Source of the DNA: UBA4582 sp047630175
GTDB lineage: Bacteria; Pseudomonadota; Gammaproteobacteria; Pseudomonadales; Azotimanducaceae
Assembly: GCA_047630175.1 (NCBI GenBank)
Contig: JBLHVI010000069.1
Span: 1 to 16,217 of the forward strand
DNA: 16,217 bases
Direction: 5' to 3'
In this document: positions 1 to 6,672 of the stretch, piece after piece
How the letters are laid out: the number at the start of each line of letters is the position of its first letter
How positions within the stretch are numbered: position 1 is the stretch's first letter
Translations under genes and position numbers: made by a program
Notes under the pieces: model-generated
Databases searched by the model: none
What the model saw: the letters and a program-made list of their open reading frames with translations, nothing else
What the model was told of the DNA's origin: nothing

Positions 1-227
1 GTATTCCTGTCTGCTCAGACTTGCCGTTTATTGATACCCAAATTCTTGAGATTCCTAATCCAAACCATCCTTATGGGGTGCGCGGAGTGGGTGAAACATC
101 TATTGTGCCGCCGCTGGCTGCTATCGGTAATGCGGTATCCAACGCGGTGGGCGTACGGATGACGCATACCCCTATGTCACCGCCTAGAATTCTTAAGGCC
201 ATTGAAGATGCGGCTGCCGCATCATAG
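1..227 (+). CDS. Molybdenum hydroxylase large subunit, CoxL/xanthine dehydrogenase type (3' end only)
   Basis: This is the last ~74 codons of a gene that begins before the window; the reading frame is open from base 3 to the TAG at 225-227. The visible tail contains GVRGVGETSIVPPLAAIGNA followed by a closing 'GVR...P.SPPRIL.AI'. That is the conserved C-terminus of the molybdopterin-binding subunit of aldehyde oxidase, xanthine dehydrogenase and CO dehydrogenase-like enzymes. In the family, the Glu of the GVGE motif is the catalytic base next to the molybdenum, and the enzyme hydroxylates aldehydes or N-heterocycles using water. The substrate cannot be told from this fragment. An intrinsic terminator lies 28 bases after the stop, so the operon ends here. 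The family is well supported; the exact subfamily is not. Confidence 0.85.
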   Translation, partial: IPVCSDLPFIDTQILEIPNPNHPYGVRGVGETSIVPPLAAIGNAVSNAVGVRMTHTPMSPPRILKAIEDAAAAS

Positions 228-255
228 GCTGAAGTTTTAGGTTCTTTAAGCAAAG

Positions 256-290
256 ATGCCCGGCGCCAGCAATGAAGCCGGGCATTTTTT
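256..290 (+). terminator. Rho-independent terminator after the molybdenum hydroxylase gene
   Basis: A perfect 9-bp stem (ATGCCCGGC at 256-264 and GCCGGGCAT at 277-285) with a 12-base loop runs straight into six T residues (285-290). It sits just after the stop codon at 227 and ahead of the MoaD-like gene. It should end the upstream transcript and makes the next gene a separate or read-through unit. Confidence 0.9.
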
Positions 291-353
291 ATTGCGAACA
301 AGGCCAGCGATAGACCTCTGGTCTCTTCTTATTCTTCACAAAGGTGCACAACA

Positions 354-599
354 TTGATTATCACCTTCACCTCATCATTACGCGATGCCGTCGATGGAGC
401 AGAAACCATGCCGATTAACGCTGCAACCATCGGCGAACTGTTTCGCAAATTAGTTGAGCGTTACCCGCGCATGCAGGCGCAGTTAGACGTGGGCGTTGCC
501 GTATCCATTGACGGGCAAATCTTCCGCGATGACTGGGGCACCAAAATCCCCCACGATGCCACAGAAGTATTCCTGATACCGCGCATTCAGGGCGGCTAG
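354..599 (+). CDS. MoaD/ThiS-family ubiquitin-like sulfur carrier protein
   Basis: The 81-residue product has the length and pattern of the beta-grasp sulfur carriers MoaD and ThiS: an N-terminal strand (IITFTSSL), a helix (TIGELFRKLVERYP), a late strand with hydrophobic repeats (EVFLIPRIQGG), and the terminal Gly80-Gly81 at the very end. In this family an E1-like enzyme adenylates and thiocarboxylates that C-terminus, which then donates sulfur in molybdopterin, thiamin or related synthesis. The start is TTG, chosen because AAGGTG (341-346) lies 7 bases upstream and no ATG precedes the conserved first strand. It follows a molybdenum enzyme gene, so a role in molybdopterin supply is attractive, but a terminator separates them and no moaE or moeB is visible. 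The precise pathway is unassigned. Confidence 0.75.
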   Translation: MIITFTSSLRDAVDGAETMPINAATIGELFRKLVERYPRMQAQLDVGVAVSIDGQIFRDDWGTKIPHDATEVFLIPRIQGG

Positions 600-647
600 C
601 CAAGTAGGGGCGAGAGTGGCCACCGGTTTTCTGCGTTCGCAACGCTA

Positions 648-995
648 TCAAATTGACAGATGCAAATCGGCGATTTGGTAGTAGGTAGAGGCGGCAAGTA
701 GCACCCCAGCAGCATAGGCTAAAATATCGCCTTCAAACCGATAAGGCGGTTCAAATAAGTTCCGCAGTGTGGTTTTTACTGAAAACAAGTTCATATAAAC
801 ATAGCTGCCAGCAAGAATTGAGGCAGCATCCCGCAGCGCAAGACAATGTATTGGTTGCCCCTCAACCAGATGCACAAGACCGATACCGATAAAAGCAAGT
901 GCCACTATTTTAGCCAGTAACACCTTCAACTTCTCCGTTCGACTCATAGCGCCAAATTCGAGTTTCTGTTTAGAACAGTCCTGCGCTTCGACCAT
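648..995 (-). CDS. Small putative membrane protein, function unknown
   Basis: I do not recognise this 115-residue protein. It has a hydrophobic stretch at about residues 25-45 (VLLAKIVALAFIGIGLVHLV) and another at about 88-107 (ILAYAAGVLLAASTYYQI). A weaker non-polar region lies at 55-72, so two or three membrane spans are likely. The start shown is ATG at 995. An internal ATG at residue 17, just before MSRTEKLK, would also give a sensible short cytoplasmic N-terminus, and neither start has a strong ribosome binding site. It is convergent with the MoaD-like gene and divergent from the TPR/TonB gene. No signature motif is seen, so no function is proposed. Confidence 0.55.
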   Translation of the reverse strand: MVEAQDCSKQKLEFGAMSRTEKLKVLLAKIVALAFIGIGLVHLVEGQPIHCLALRDAASILAGSYVYMNLFSVKTTLRNLFEPPYRFEGDILAYAAGVLLAASTYYQIADLHLSI

Positions 996-1110
996 CAGTT
1001 GTCCGCACTGTTTGATGTTTTTACACGTGCCCTCATTTTGCCCTGATTTGATCAGACAGTACGTGAGCGTTAGCTGTGCGTCTTGTCAGATTTAGTACTG
1101 TGCATAGGTA

Positions 1111-1128
1111 CGATAAAACCGATAAAAC
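1111..1128. repeat. Tandem 9-bp repeat in the divergent control region
   Basis: CGATAAAAC occurs twice head to tail (1111-1119 and 1120-1128). It lies between the divergent genes at 995 and 1256, with small inverted repeats nearby (CTGAT-TTG-ATCAG at 1043-1055 and GGCGT-TTC-ACGCC at 1143-1155). These could be regulator sites, but no known consensus is matched. Confidence 0.35.
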
Positions 1129-1187
1129 CACGCGTTGTTCCAGGCGTTTCACGCCAGAATCACTCCACTATCTAGCCCTTACCTTTC

Positions 1188-1201
1188 TTGATCTATATCA
1201 A
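1188..1201 (+). promoter_or_regulatory. FNR/Anr-type binding site
   Basis: TTGATCTATATCAA matches the FNR/Anr consensus TTGAT-N4-ATCAA at all ten specified bases. Its centre (1194.5) predicts a start of transcription near 1236 if it acts at the classical -41.5 position. A weak -10 (TAGTCT, 1224-1229) sits where it should, and 1236 is about 20 bases before the ATG at 1256. It therefore probably makes the downstream TPR/TonB gene respond to low oxygen. It could also affect the divergent gene at 995, though it is far from that start. Confidence 0.65.
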
Positions 1202-1255
1202 TTTATATTGCCGACATACGGACTAGTCTTTTAGAAAAAAAGCGTGGTGCACCGT

Positions 1256-2599
1256 ATGAATATCTCATCGGCAGCGCGAACGATAAAGCGGTTTTCGTGC
1301 AGTCTTTTTCTCGTGAGTACTATCATGACGCCGGTGGCATTGGCAGCGCCGTTAGTGGTTGCCCTCGCCGATAGTGTCGATAGCGCCAACGTTAGCTTTT
1401 ACAATAACGTCAGTAACATCAACTATGAAGCTGATAATCAAGCCGACGAGTTTGTTGATTTCTACTCGTCGATGACCATCGCAGAACTGCGCGACAAAAG
1501 CCTTGAGTTGATGGATGCTGGTCATTACACCGACGCTATTGCGTCGATACACCAATTGCAAGGCGCCATTCATCGCCTTTACGGCGTAGACACCATTGAG
1601 CAGGTAGAAAGCCTGATCTGGTTGATCGAGTGCTACGGTAAGCTTAATCAATTCAACCGAGTCGATCAGCAGCAAGAGTTTTTGTTCAGCCTTGCTGCGC
1701 GCACCCTGAATGAACAAGATCCGCGCTTTCAATATGCGCGCCTAAGATTAGCGAACTGGTATCTGCGGAGTTTGCGCTATGAGCGTGCACTAATGCTATA
1801 CGACGTGGTTGGTGAATGGGCCGAAAAAGGCCTGCCAGCTAACACGGGTGAGCAACAAGAAATTCTACTCATGTCACTTCGGGGTGAGGCGTTGGCACGC
1901 TACGTGTCGGGTATGTGCTGTGCCTCCAAGCCCATGTTGCGTGTTCATCAAATTACCAGCGAATCGGGAGACTTTGACATTGAGCACAAGCAGAGCGCCC
2001 TGCAAGATTATGTGAATATCTTGTTCTTGGAGCGCAACCACGGTGACGCGTCACCGCTGCTGCAGTCCCTCGCTGAAAGTCATGATGCAATGTCGCCGAT
2101 ATTGCTAGGCTTCTCTAAACCTGGTGATATGGTGATAGCGGTCAATCGTGCAAGGCATCTGAGTATGAGCCATGTCACATCCTACAAAGCCAGCAAAAGG
2201 CATAACGCCATAGCGTTTAATTCGGCACCAGATTTACCGATTGTTTTGGGCGACCCAATTTCAATTTGCGGTGATCAAATACAAGCGTTGGTGCAAGGTA
2301 GGAACCGACGTCGATTGGCTACGCTTTATGTTGACGTGAGTATGCGTATCGACAAGAAGGGCAGGGCCACTGATGTTCAGATGACTGGTAATACAACATC
2401 AAAGGTTCGACGCTATTTAGCCCAAGCAATACGCAAGATTCGATTTCGACCGGGCGTATCTACGACCGGGGAAATCGACGACGTTCGGCTCGAGTTTCGC
2501 CAAGTCTTCACAACTGCCGCCGCACCATCACGGTTCCGCGATGTGAGTTCATGGAGTCGCGTCCTTGCGTCGCACAACTGCCAAATCTCTGCCCTATGA
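1256..2599 (+). CDS. Secreted TPR-like protein with TonB C-terminal domain
   Basis: The product is about 447 residues. It starts with a signal peptide (basic n-region AARTIKRF, hydrophobic core, cleavage near ALAAP), so it is exported. The middle (about 75-290) is helical with paired Ala/Leu/Tyr spacing typical of degenerate tetratricopeptide repeats, for example ELMDAGHYTDAIASIHQLQ and LRSLRYERALMLYDVV. Residues about 355-420 resemble the TonB C-terminal domain: LYVDVSMRIDKKGRATDVQM, then an alternating segment with IRKIRFRPG and a final strand RLEFRQVF. Unlike classical TonB there is no N-terminal anchor or proline-rich spacer, so it is probably a periplasmic scaffold and not an energy transducer. 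ATG 1256 is preferred because GGTG lies 6 bases upstream; an in-frame GTG at 1244 would add four residues. A consensus FNR/Anr box at 1188-1201 suggests oxygen control. Confidence 0.8.
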   Translation: MNISSAARTIKRFSCSLFLVSTIMTPVALAAPLVVALADSVDSANVSFYNNVSNINYEADNQADEFVDFYSSMTIAELRDKSLELMDAGHYTDAIASIHQLQGAIHRLYGVDTIEQVESLIWLIECYGKLNQFNRVDQQQEFLFSLAARTLNEQDPRFQYARLRLANWYLRSLRYERALMLYDVVGEWAEKGLPANTGEQQEILLMSLRGEALARYVSGMCCASKPMLRVHQITSESGDFDIEHKQSALQDYVNILFLERNHGDASPLLQSLAESHDAMSPILLGFSKPGDMVIAVNRARHLSMSHVTSYKASKRHNAIAFNSAPDLPIVLGDPISICGDQIQALVQGRNRRRLATLYVDVSMRIDKKGRATDVQMTGNTTSKVRRYLAQAIRKIRFRPGVSTTGEIDDVRLEFRQVFTTAAAPSRFRDVSSWSRVLASHNCQISAL

Positions 2600-2601
2600 A
2601 T

Positions 2602-2621
2602 AAGGGGCTGTTGCGCTCCTT
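2602..2621. terminator. Short hairpin between two convergent genes
   Basis: AAGGGGC (2602-2608) pairs with GCTCCTT (2615-2621), including one G-U pair, around a 6-base loop. It fills the 26-bp gap between the stop codons of the TPR/TonB gene and the SpoIIE phosphatase gene. There is no T-tract on either side, so it is at best a weak or factor-assisted bidirectional terminator. Confidence 0.3.
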
Positions 2622-2625
2622 AGTC

Positions 2626-4491
2626 TTAGCGTCCGTCTTGCTTGATGGCGTCGATGACGTCGGCGAATTTTTCTTTGTTGGCGTCACCCAAAGAGGCGAG
2701 CATTTCGTGGGCTTTGAGTAGGCGCTGTTGGCTGCGCTGGACGTTTGTTGCAGGAATAGCCACAAGTTCGCGCTCGCCGGGTATGGGCAGGTCGTTAAGA
2801 CGGCGGTGGCTGAGCACTGTCTTCATGCTCAACTCGTCAAAGGCATCAACAAGTGCTGCTGACACGCCCTGAATTTCACAGACTTTTGCGGCTTTGTCGT
2901 AGCGCACGACCACCTCGTGTAGGGTCCCCAACATGGTACTGTCGAGGTATTCGCAGTCTTGCATATCGAGCAATAACGCATGGCCCGTTTGCAAGATGTC
3001 CGTGGCGGCTTTTAGCAAGGCTTCACCTAAAACCCAGGTGACGCGTCCCGATAAACAAATCACATGGGTAGTGTCCATCTCGGCCCAGGTCATGGCGGCG
3101 GGCGTTTCCTGCATAACCTTTTTGATCACATCAGATTCAGCGATTTCGATAAAGCGGCTGTCGCCTTTGCTCGCGACCAAAAGCAACAACGTGGCGTCAT
3201 CACGTTCTTCACGTTCCTGACCATGGGCAATATCAAAGAAGGTGCGGCGTAGGGAATCAGTGTGGCCTTTATGCTGGCGCAATGCGCGATCAAGCTCAGC
3301 CGTTGTCGGTGGTGTATCACCGCCAAGATCCTGAATACCATCAGTCATCAGCATTACCTGGTCGCCAGCCTGAATTTGCCAGCAGTGTTCTTCGAAAACC
3401 GCATCATCATACAGGCCCAGTGCAGGACCTGTGTGGCACAATTCGTGTGTGCCGCCGGTCGCGTTAAAAACAACAACCGGCGTGTGACCAGCCGAGGCCA
3501 AACAAAGCTCACCCGTGCTTAAATTCAGTAGTCCCACTGCCGCGGTGACAAAAGCCCCGGGCACACTCAGGTCTGTCATCAGCGCCGTGTTCATACGCTG
3601 TAATGCTTCGGCAGGAGAGTAGGGCGAACCTGTGCCGTCATGCTGCAACCTTAAGCGGTGCTTGAACAATACCGCGAGCATAGCAGCACTGACGCCATGA
3701 CCAGCAGCATCAGCAATGACCAACGCGAGGTGATGGTCGCCGATAAGCTGCACATCGTACAAATCGCCGCCAACGATATGACCGCAGCGATACAGCGCCT
3801 GTACGTGGTAGTCAGATAAACTAGGTGGTTCCTCTGGCAACAACGAGTGCTGAATGATTTCAGCCCGATGTAAATCGCGCTCAATAATGTCGGCTTGGCA
3901 CTCTAGTGTGTCGCATAGGTCGGCGAGTTCGTCTCGCGACGCCTCGAGTGTATCGTGCGAGTCTTGCAAGGCCCGGCGATTAGATTCCAGCTTTTTGATG
4001 GTCATGCGCAACTCTAACTGAGCAATCACTTGCCTTGATAGGGCGCGCAACGACTCTAGCTGCTCAGGACTAAGTTTTCGCGGTTTGTTGTCAATCACGC
4101 AGAGTGTCCCCAGTGCGTGGCCGCTACTGGTGACCAATGGTGCGCCTGCATAAAAACGCAGGTGCGGTGCCGAGGCGACTAACGGGTTGTCACTGAAGCG
4201 TGGGTCAAGCGTGGTGTCTTCAACCACAAGCAGTTCATCAGGCTGTAGAATTGCATGAGCGCAGAATGCGATACCACGGGGTGTTTCAGTGGCGTCGATA
4301 CCAACCCGTGATTTGAACCATTGACGTTGCTCGTCTACCAGACTGACCAGTGCGATGGGTGTCTCGCAGATTTGGGAGGCAATACGGGTCATGTCGTCGT
4401 AGGCAGGTTCGGGCAGGGTGTCGAGGATATCGAACGTGTCGAGCGCCGAAAGCCGATCCTCTTCGTCGGGCGGTAATGTGGCAATTTCCAA
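2626..4491 (-). CDS. GAF - SpoIIE (PP2C) serine phosphatase - STAS protein
   Basis: The 621-residue soluble regulator has three parts. Residues about 15-162 form a GAF-type sensor of the class often found at the front of signalling enzymes (RLSALDTFDILDTLPE...FCAHAI...GTLCVID). A charged coiled coil follows (about 163-212). Residues about 213-440 form a SpoIIE/RsbU PP2C phosphatase with the metal-binding Asp residues visible in GGDLYD (D243), ADAAGHG (D261), MTDGI (D384) and RDDATLLL (D431/D432). Residues about 470-560 are a STAS anti-sigma-antagonist-like domain with the phosphorylatable motif YLDSTMLG (S518/T519). In known partner switches such a phosphatase dephosphorylates a STAS protein to free it for an anti-sigma factor; here both are one chain. 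The start is TTG, supported by GAGAGG five or so bases upstream. No anti-sigma kinase gene lies nearby. Confidence 0.88.
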   Translation of the reverse strand: MEIATLPPDEEDRLSALDTFDILDTLPEPAYDDMTRIASQICETPIALVSLVDEQRQWFKSRVGIDATETPRGIAFCAHAILQPDELLVVEDTTLDPRFSDNPLVASAPHLRFYAGAPLVTSSGHALGTLCVIDNKPRKLSPEQLESLRALSRQVIAQLELRMTIKKLESNRRALQDSHDTLEASRDELADLCDTLECQADIIERDLHRAEIIQHSLLPEEPPSLSDYHVQALYRCGHIVGGDLYDVQLIGDHHLALVIADAAGHGVSAAMLAVLFKHRLRLQHDGTGSPYSPAEALQRMNTALMTDLSVPGAFVTAAVGLLNLSTGELCLASAGHTPVVVFNATGGTHELCHTGPALGLYDDAVFEEHCWQIQAGDQVMLMTDGIQDLGGDTPPTTAELDRALRQHKGHTDSLRRTFFDIAHGQEREERDDATLLLLVASKGDSRFIEIAESDVIKKVMQETPAAMTWAEMDTTHVICLSGRVTWVLGEALLKAATDILQTGHALLLDMQDCEYLDSTMLGTLHEVVVRYDKAAKVCEIQGVSAALVDAFDELSMKTVLSHRRLNDLPIPGERELVAIPATNVQRSQQRLLKAHEMLASLGDANKEKFADVIDAIKQDGR

Positions 4492-4651
4492 CGCTACCTC
4501 TCTTGATTTCGGTCAAATCACTGAAATTGTCTATGGTACGAATACTAGTCCAATTTCGGCCATATTGCCTATACCCTCGGTTTGGTGCTGCATGTAGATA
4601 TTCCTCGGTCTTTTGCCCTGGTTAGCAAGGGGCATGCCGAGTCTGTTGTGC

Positions 4652-4677
4652 GCCACAGGCCACTGCCTGTGGCAGTG
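4652..4677. repeat. Two overlapping, mutually exclusive hairpins in the 4492-4819 gap
   Basis: GCCACAGGC (4652-4660) and GCCTGTGGC (4665-4673) form a perfect 9-bp stem with a 4-base loop. The sequence CACTGCC (4661-4667) with GGCAGTG (4671-4677) forms a competing 7-bp stem that uses the same bases. No T-tract follows. The rest of the 328-bp divergent gap holds only an A-rich leader just before the dioxygenase start, a weak promoter-like pair (TTGCAG at 4741, GATAAA at 4764), and an inverted repeat TGATTT-N5-AAATCA (4504-4520) close to the phosphatase start. No coding potential is evident there. Confidence 0.45.
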
Positions 4678-4819
4678 GCAAGAGACGTCTAAAGTGCATT
4701 CTATCTTCGTGGCGTTGTGTGGTTTATGCTCAGAGGGTTGTTGCAGAACAGACGTTTGTAAGAGATAAAGCTGCGCAAGCCAAAAAATAATAAAAACAAA
4801 AGAAACAAGGATGACGCCC

Positions 4820-5935
4820 ATGGAGACCACTCATAGTCCAGCCGCTCAGGCTGCATACAACGACGTTGCTATTAACCTTGCGGAAAAACTTCACGCCGCT
4901 CGCTCAGCAGAAAAAACCACCGGGGATAGGGGTCAAATACCTATGGGCGACGTCTTTCCTTCCTACAACCGCGCGGGATTTGGCGTTGCACTAGAATACG
5001 GGCGCATGGGGAACCAGCCGGTGAGCAATGCGTTGCTTGCGCGCGCCCGATCTCATGGTGTTGAGTTTGAGCATCTGGGGATTACCATCGGCACCGTACT
5101 GCATAACATTGATCTTAACGCCGAACTTTCTGCAGAGCTTATCGCGTTTATCCGCGCGACCTTGCTGGAACGTAAAGTCATCTTCTTTCGTGACCAAAAT
5201 CTGCCCGAGGACGCGCAAGTGGACTTCGGCCGCCGTTTCGGCGAGCTCGACGCCTTTCCATTTGGCAAGCCGGGTAAGAACCCATTTATCCTCGAAATTG
5301 TGCATGGTGAGGGACTGCCTGGCACCGAAAACAACTGGCATACCGACGTCACGTGGATGGAGCGACCGTCGTTAGGCTCTATTGCTCAGTGTGTGCAGGT
5401 ACCGCCTCTGGGTGGCGATACGCTGTTCTCTGACAGCCACGCTTGTTATCTGGGACTACCCGGTGATTTACAAACGCGTTTGCAGCATCTACACGGCGTT
5501 AATGACTATCGGCTGTTTGTTGGCGCCGGGGGCCGGTTGAAGCTAGACCAAGATTTACTCGATTTGATCAAGCAGGAAATTCCGTTTGGCGTGAGTCATC
5601 CGTTATTACGGACGCATCCTGAGACAGGCAAAACCGGGCTATATCTAAATGGCGGTTTTCTGCGACCAGACTCGTTGTTTGACGGGCGTACTGGTGAGAC
5701 CCTCGACAAGGCTGTCTCTGAGAGGCTTACCAGCCAATTACTCCAACAACACAGTCGGCCGGAATATCAGTGCCGATTTGCTTGGCAGCCCGGCTCGATT
5801 TCCTTTTGGGATAACCGTGCCGTTCAGCACTATGCGGCGAGCGACTATTACCCCCACGACCGCGTGTTAAGACGGGTAACGGTAAGTGGTGACCAGCCGT
5901 ATTATGATCCATTGCCGGATCATCCCGGCGTTTGA
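4820..5935 (+). CDS. TauD/TfdA-family Fe(II)/2-oxoglutarate-dependent dioxygenase
   Basis: This is a soluble oxygenase of the TauD/TfdA family, which hydroxylates substrates such as taurine, alkyl sulfates or phenoxyacetates using Fe(II), O2 and 2-oxoglutarate. Numbering from ATG 4811, the iron ligands are visible as WHTDVTW (H177, D179) and the distal RAVQHYA (H340). The following HDRVLRRVTVSGD supplies R351 and R355, in the positions of the 2-oxoglutarate-binding arginines of TauD. Residues 1-83 precede the usual domain start (EFEHLGITIGTVL) and are longer than normal for the family. ATG 4820 is preferred because AAGG (4807-4810) is 9 bases away but directly touches ATG 4811; an internal ATG at 4943 with AGGGG upstream is also possible. 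It is convergent with a sulfotransferase gene. The family is sure; the substrate is not. Confidence 0.88.
   Translation: METTHSPAAQAAYNDVAINLAEKLHAARSAEKTTGDRGQIPMGDVFPSYNRAGFGVALEYGRMGNQPVSNALLARARSHGVEFEHLGITIGTVLHNIDLNAELSAELIAFIRATLLERKVIFFRDQNLPEDAQVDFGRRFGELDAFPFGKPGKNPFILEIVHGEGLPGTENNWHTDVTWMERPSLGSIAQCVQVPPLGGDTLFSDSHACYLGLPGDLQTRLQHLHGVNDYRLFVGAGGRLKLDQDLLDLIKQEIPFGVSHPLLRTHPETGKTGLYLNGGFLRPDSLFDGRTGETLDKAVSERLTSQLLQQHSRPEYQCRFAWQPGSISFWDNRAVQHYAASDYYPHDRVLRRVTVSGDQPYYDPLPDHPGV
5904..5923 (+). repeat. Inverted repeat inside the 3' end of the dioxygenase gene
   Basis: ATGATCC (5904-5910) and GGATCAT (5917-5923) form a perfect 7-bp stem with a 6-base loop, ending 12 bases before the stop codon. 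No T-tract follows. It may contribute to 3' end formation in the short convergent gap (5936-5970), or may be a chance feature of the coding sequence. Confidence 0.3.
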
Positions 5936-5970
5936 TCACTTACGCGGATTTTTCATGAAGTGCGTCGAGT

Positions 5971-6591
5971 TCACGCCGTGTTGGCAGGAAACATGGCCTT
6001 AAACTCATCAGTGGAATTCGTGCGCGGGTAGTCTGCCTCCGGCACGGCTACGCCCAGAAATTGACACAGCGGTGCCCAACCCATTTTCGCTTCAAAGACC
6101 AATAAGCGGTTCTTCGGTACGATGCGTTGCACCGCCTCATTGTGGGCATTAAACACCGACTTGGCATGTTCTGCATCACGGTGCTTGCCGCCAAACGTAT
6201 TCTCTAAAATCAGCTTTCGCGTCATCTGGCTTTGCAGTGAATTCTGGTCAGGCGCGTTGTCCATCGAGTTGAAAATAGTGTTCGATGCGCTGGCAAACCA
6301 AGAGTCTGGGTCTCTAAGACTCAACACGACCTTAGCGTCAGGGAAGTGCGCCATCAATTGCGCGTAGTAGGCGCAAGAAGGAAAATCAACACTGGCGCTA
6401 AAACCCTTAAACACATCATCCCAGTTCATCGCTTTACCGAAAGCCGCGTCGTGCCAGAATTGCTGTTGCTGCTTATCACGAAACACTTCAATCATGTGGT
6501 GGCACTTGTTAAACCCCAGCTGTTCCAGCGCAACCTTTAACGACAGCGTGCCTGTGCGACCGAAACCGGCGCCGATTACTTTGAGGGTCAT
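5971..6591 (-). CDS. Sulfotransferase family protein
   Basis: The 206-residue product fits the short bacterial sulfotransferase family (Sulfotransfer_4-like) that moves a sulfo group from PAPS to an acceptor. The 5'-phosphosulfate loop is seen at residues 7-18 (GAGFGRTGTLSL), followed by the typical ALEQLGF and CHHM segments. The 3'-phosphate binding region is at about 90-101 (LSLRDPDSWFAS, with R93 and S97). A downstream RLLVFEAKMGWAPLCQFLG matches the family C-terminal part. ATG 6591 has AAGGA 7 bases upstream. It lies 81 bp downstream of the PhyH-type gene on the same strand and could be co-transcribed with it. The acceptor is unknown; similar folds include some proteins annotated only by homology, so activity is inferred. 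Confidence 0.85.
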   Translation of the reverse strand: MTLKVIGAGFGRTGTLSLKVALEQLGFNKCHHMIEVFRDKQQQQFWHDAAFGKAMNWDDVFKGFSASVDFPSCAYYAQLMAHFPDAKVVLSLRDPDSWFASASNTIFNSMDNAPDQNSLQSQMTRKLILENTFGGKHRDAEHAKSVFNAHNEAVQRIVPKNRLLVFEAKMGWAPLCQFLGVAVPEADYPRTNSTDEFKAMFPANTA

Positions 6592-6672
6592 GAGCTGTTC
6601 CTTGGCTGATAGATGACGCCAATCATCTCAACAATGCCAAACGTTGTACATTCTTCCTCAGTCGCTGCGTAG

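Noticed and set aside
633..645. GCGTT-CGC-AACGC hairpin between the MoaD-like gene and the small membrane protein gene
   Set aside because: It is a 5-bp stem with a 3-base loop and no T-run on either strand, so it cannot be called a terminator.
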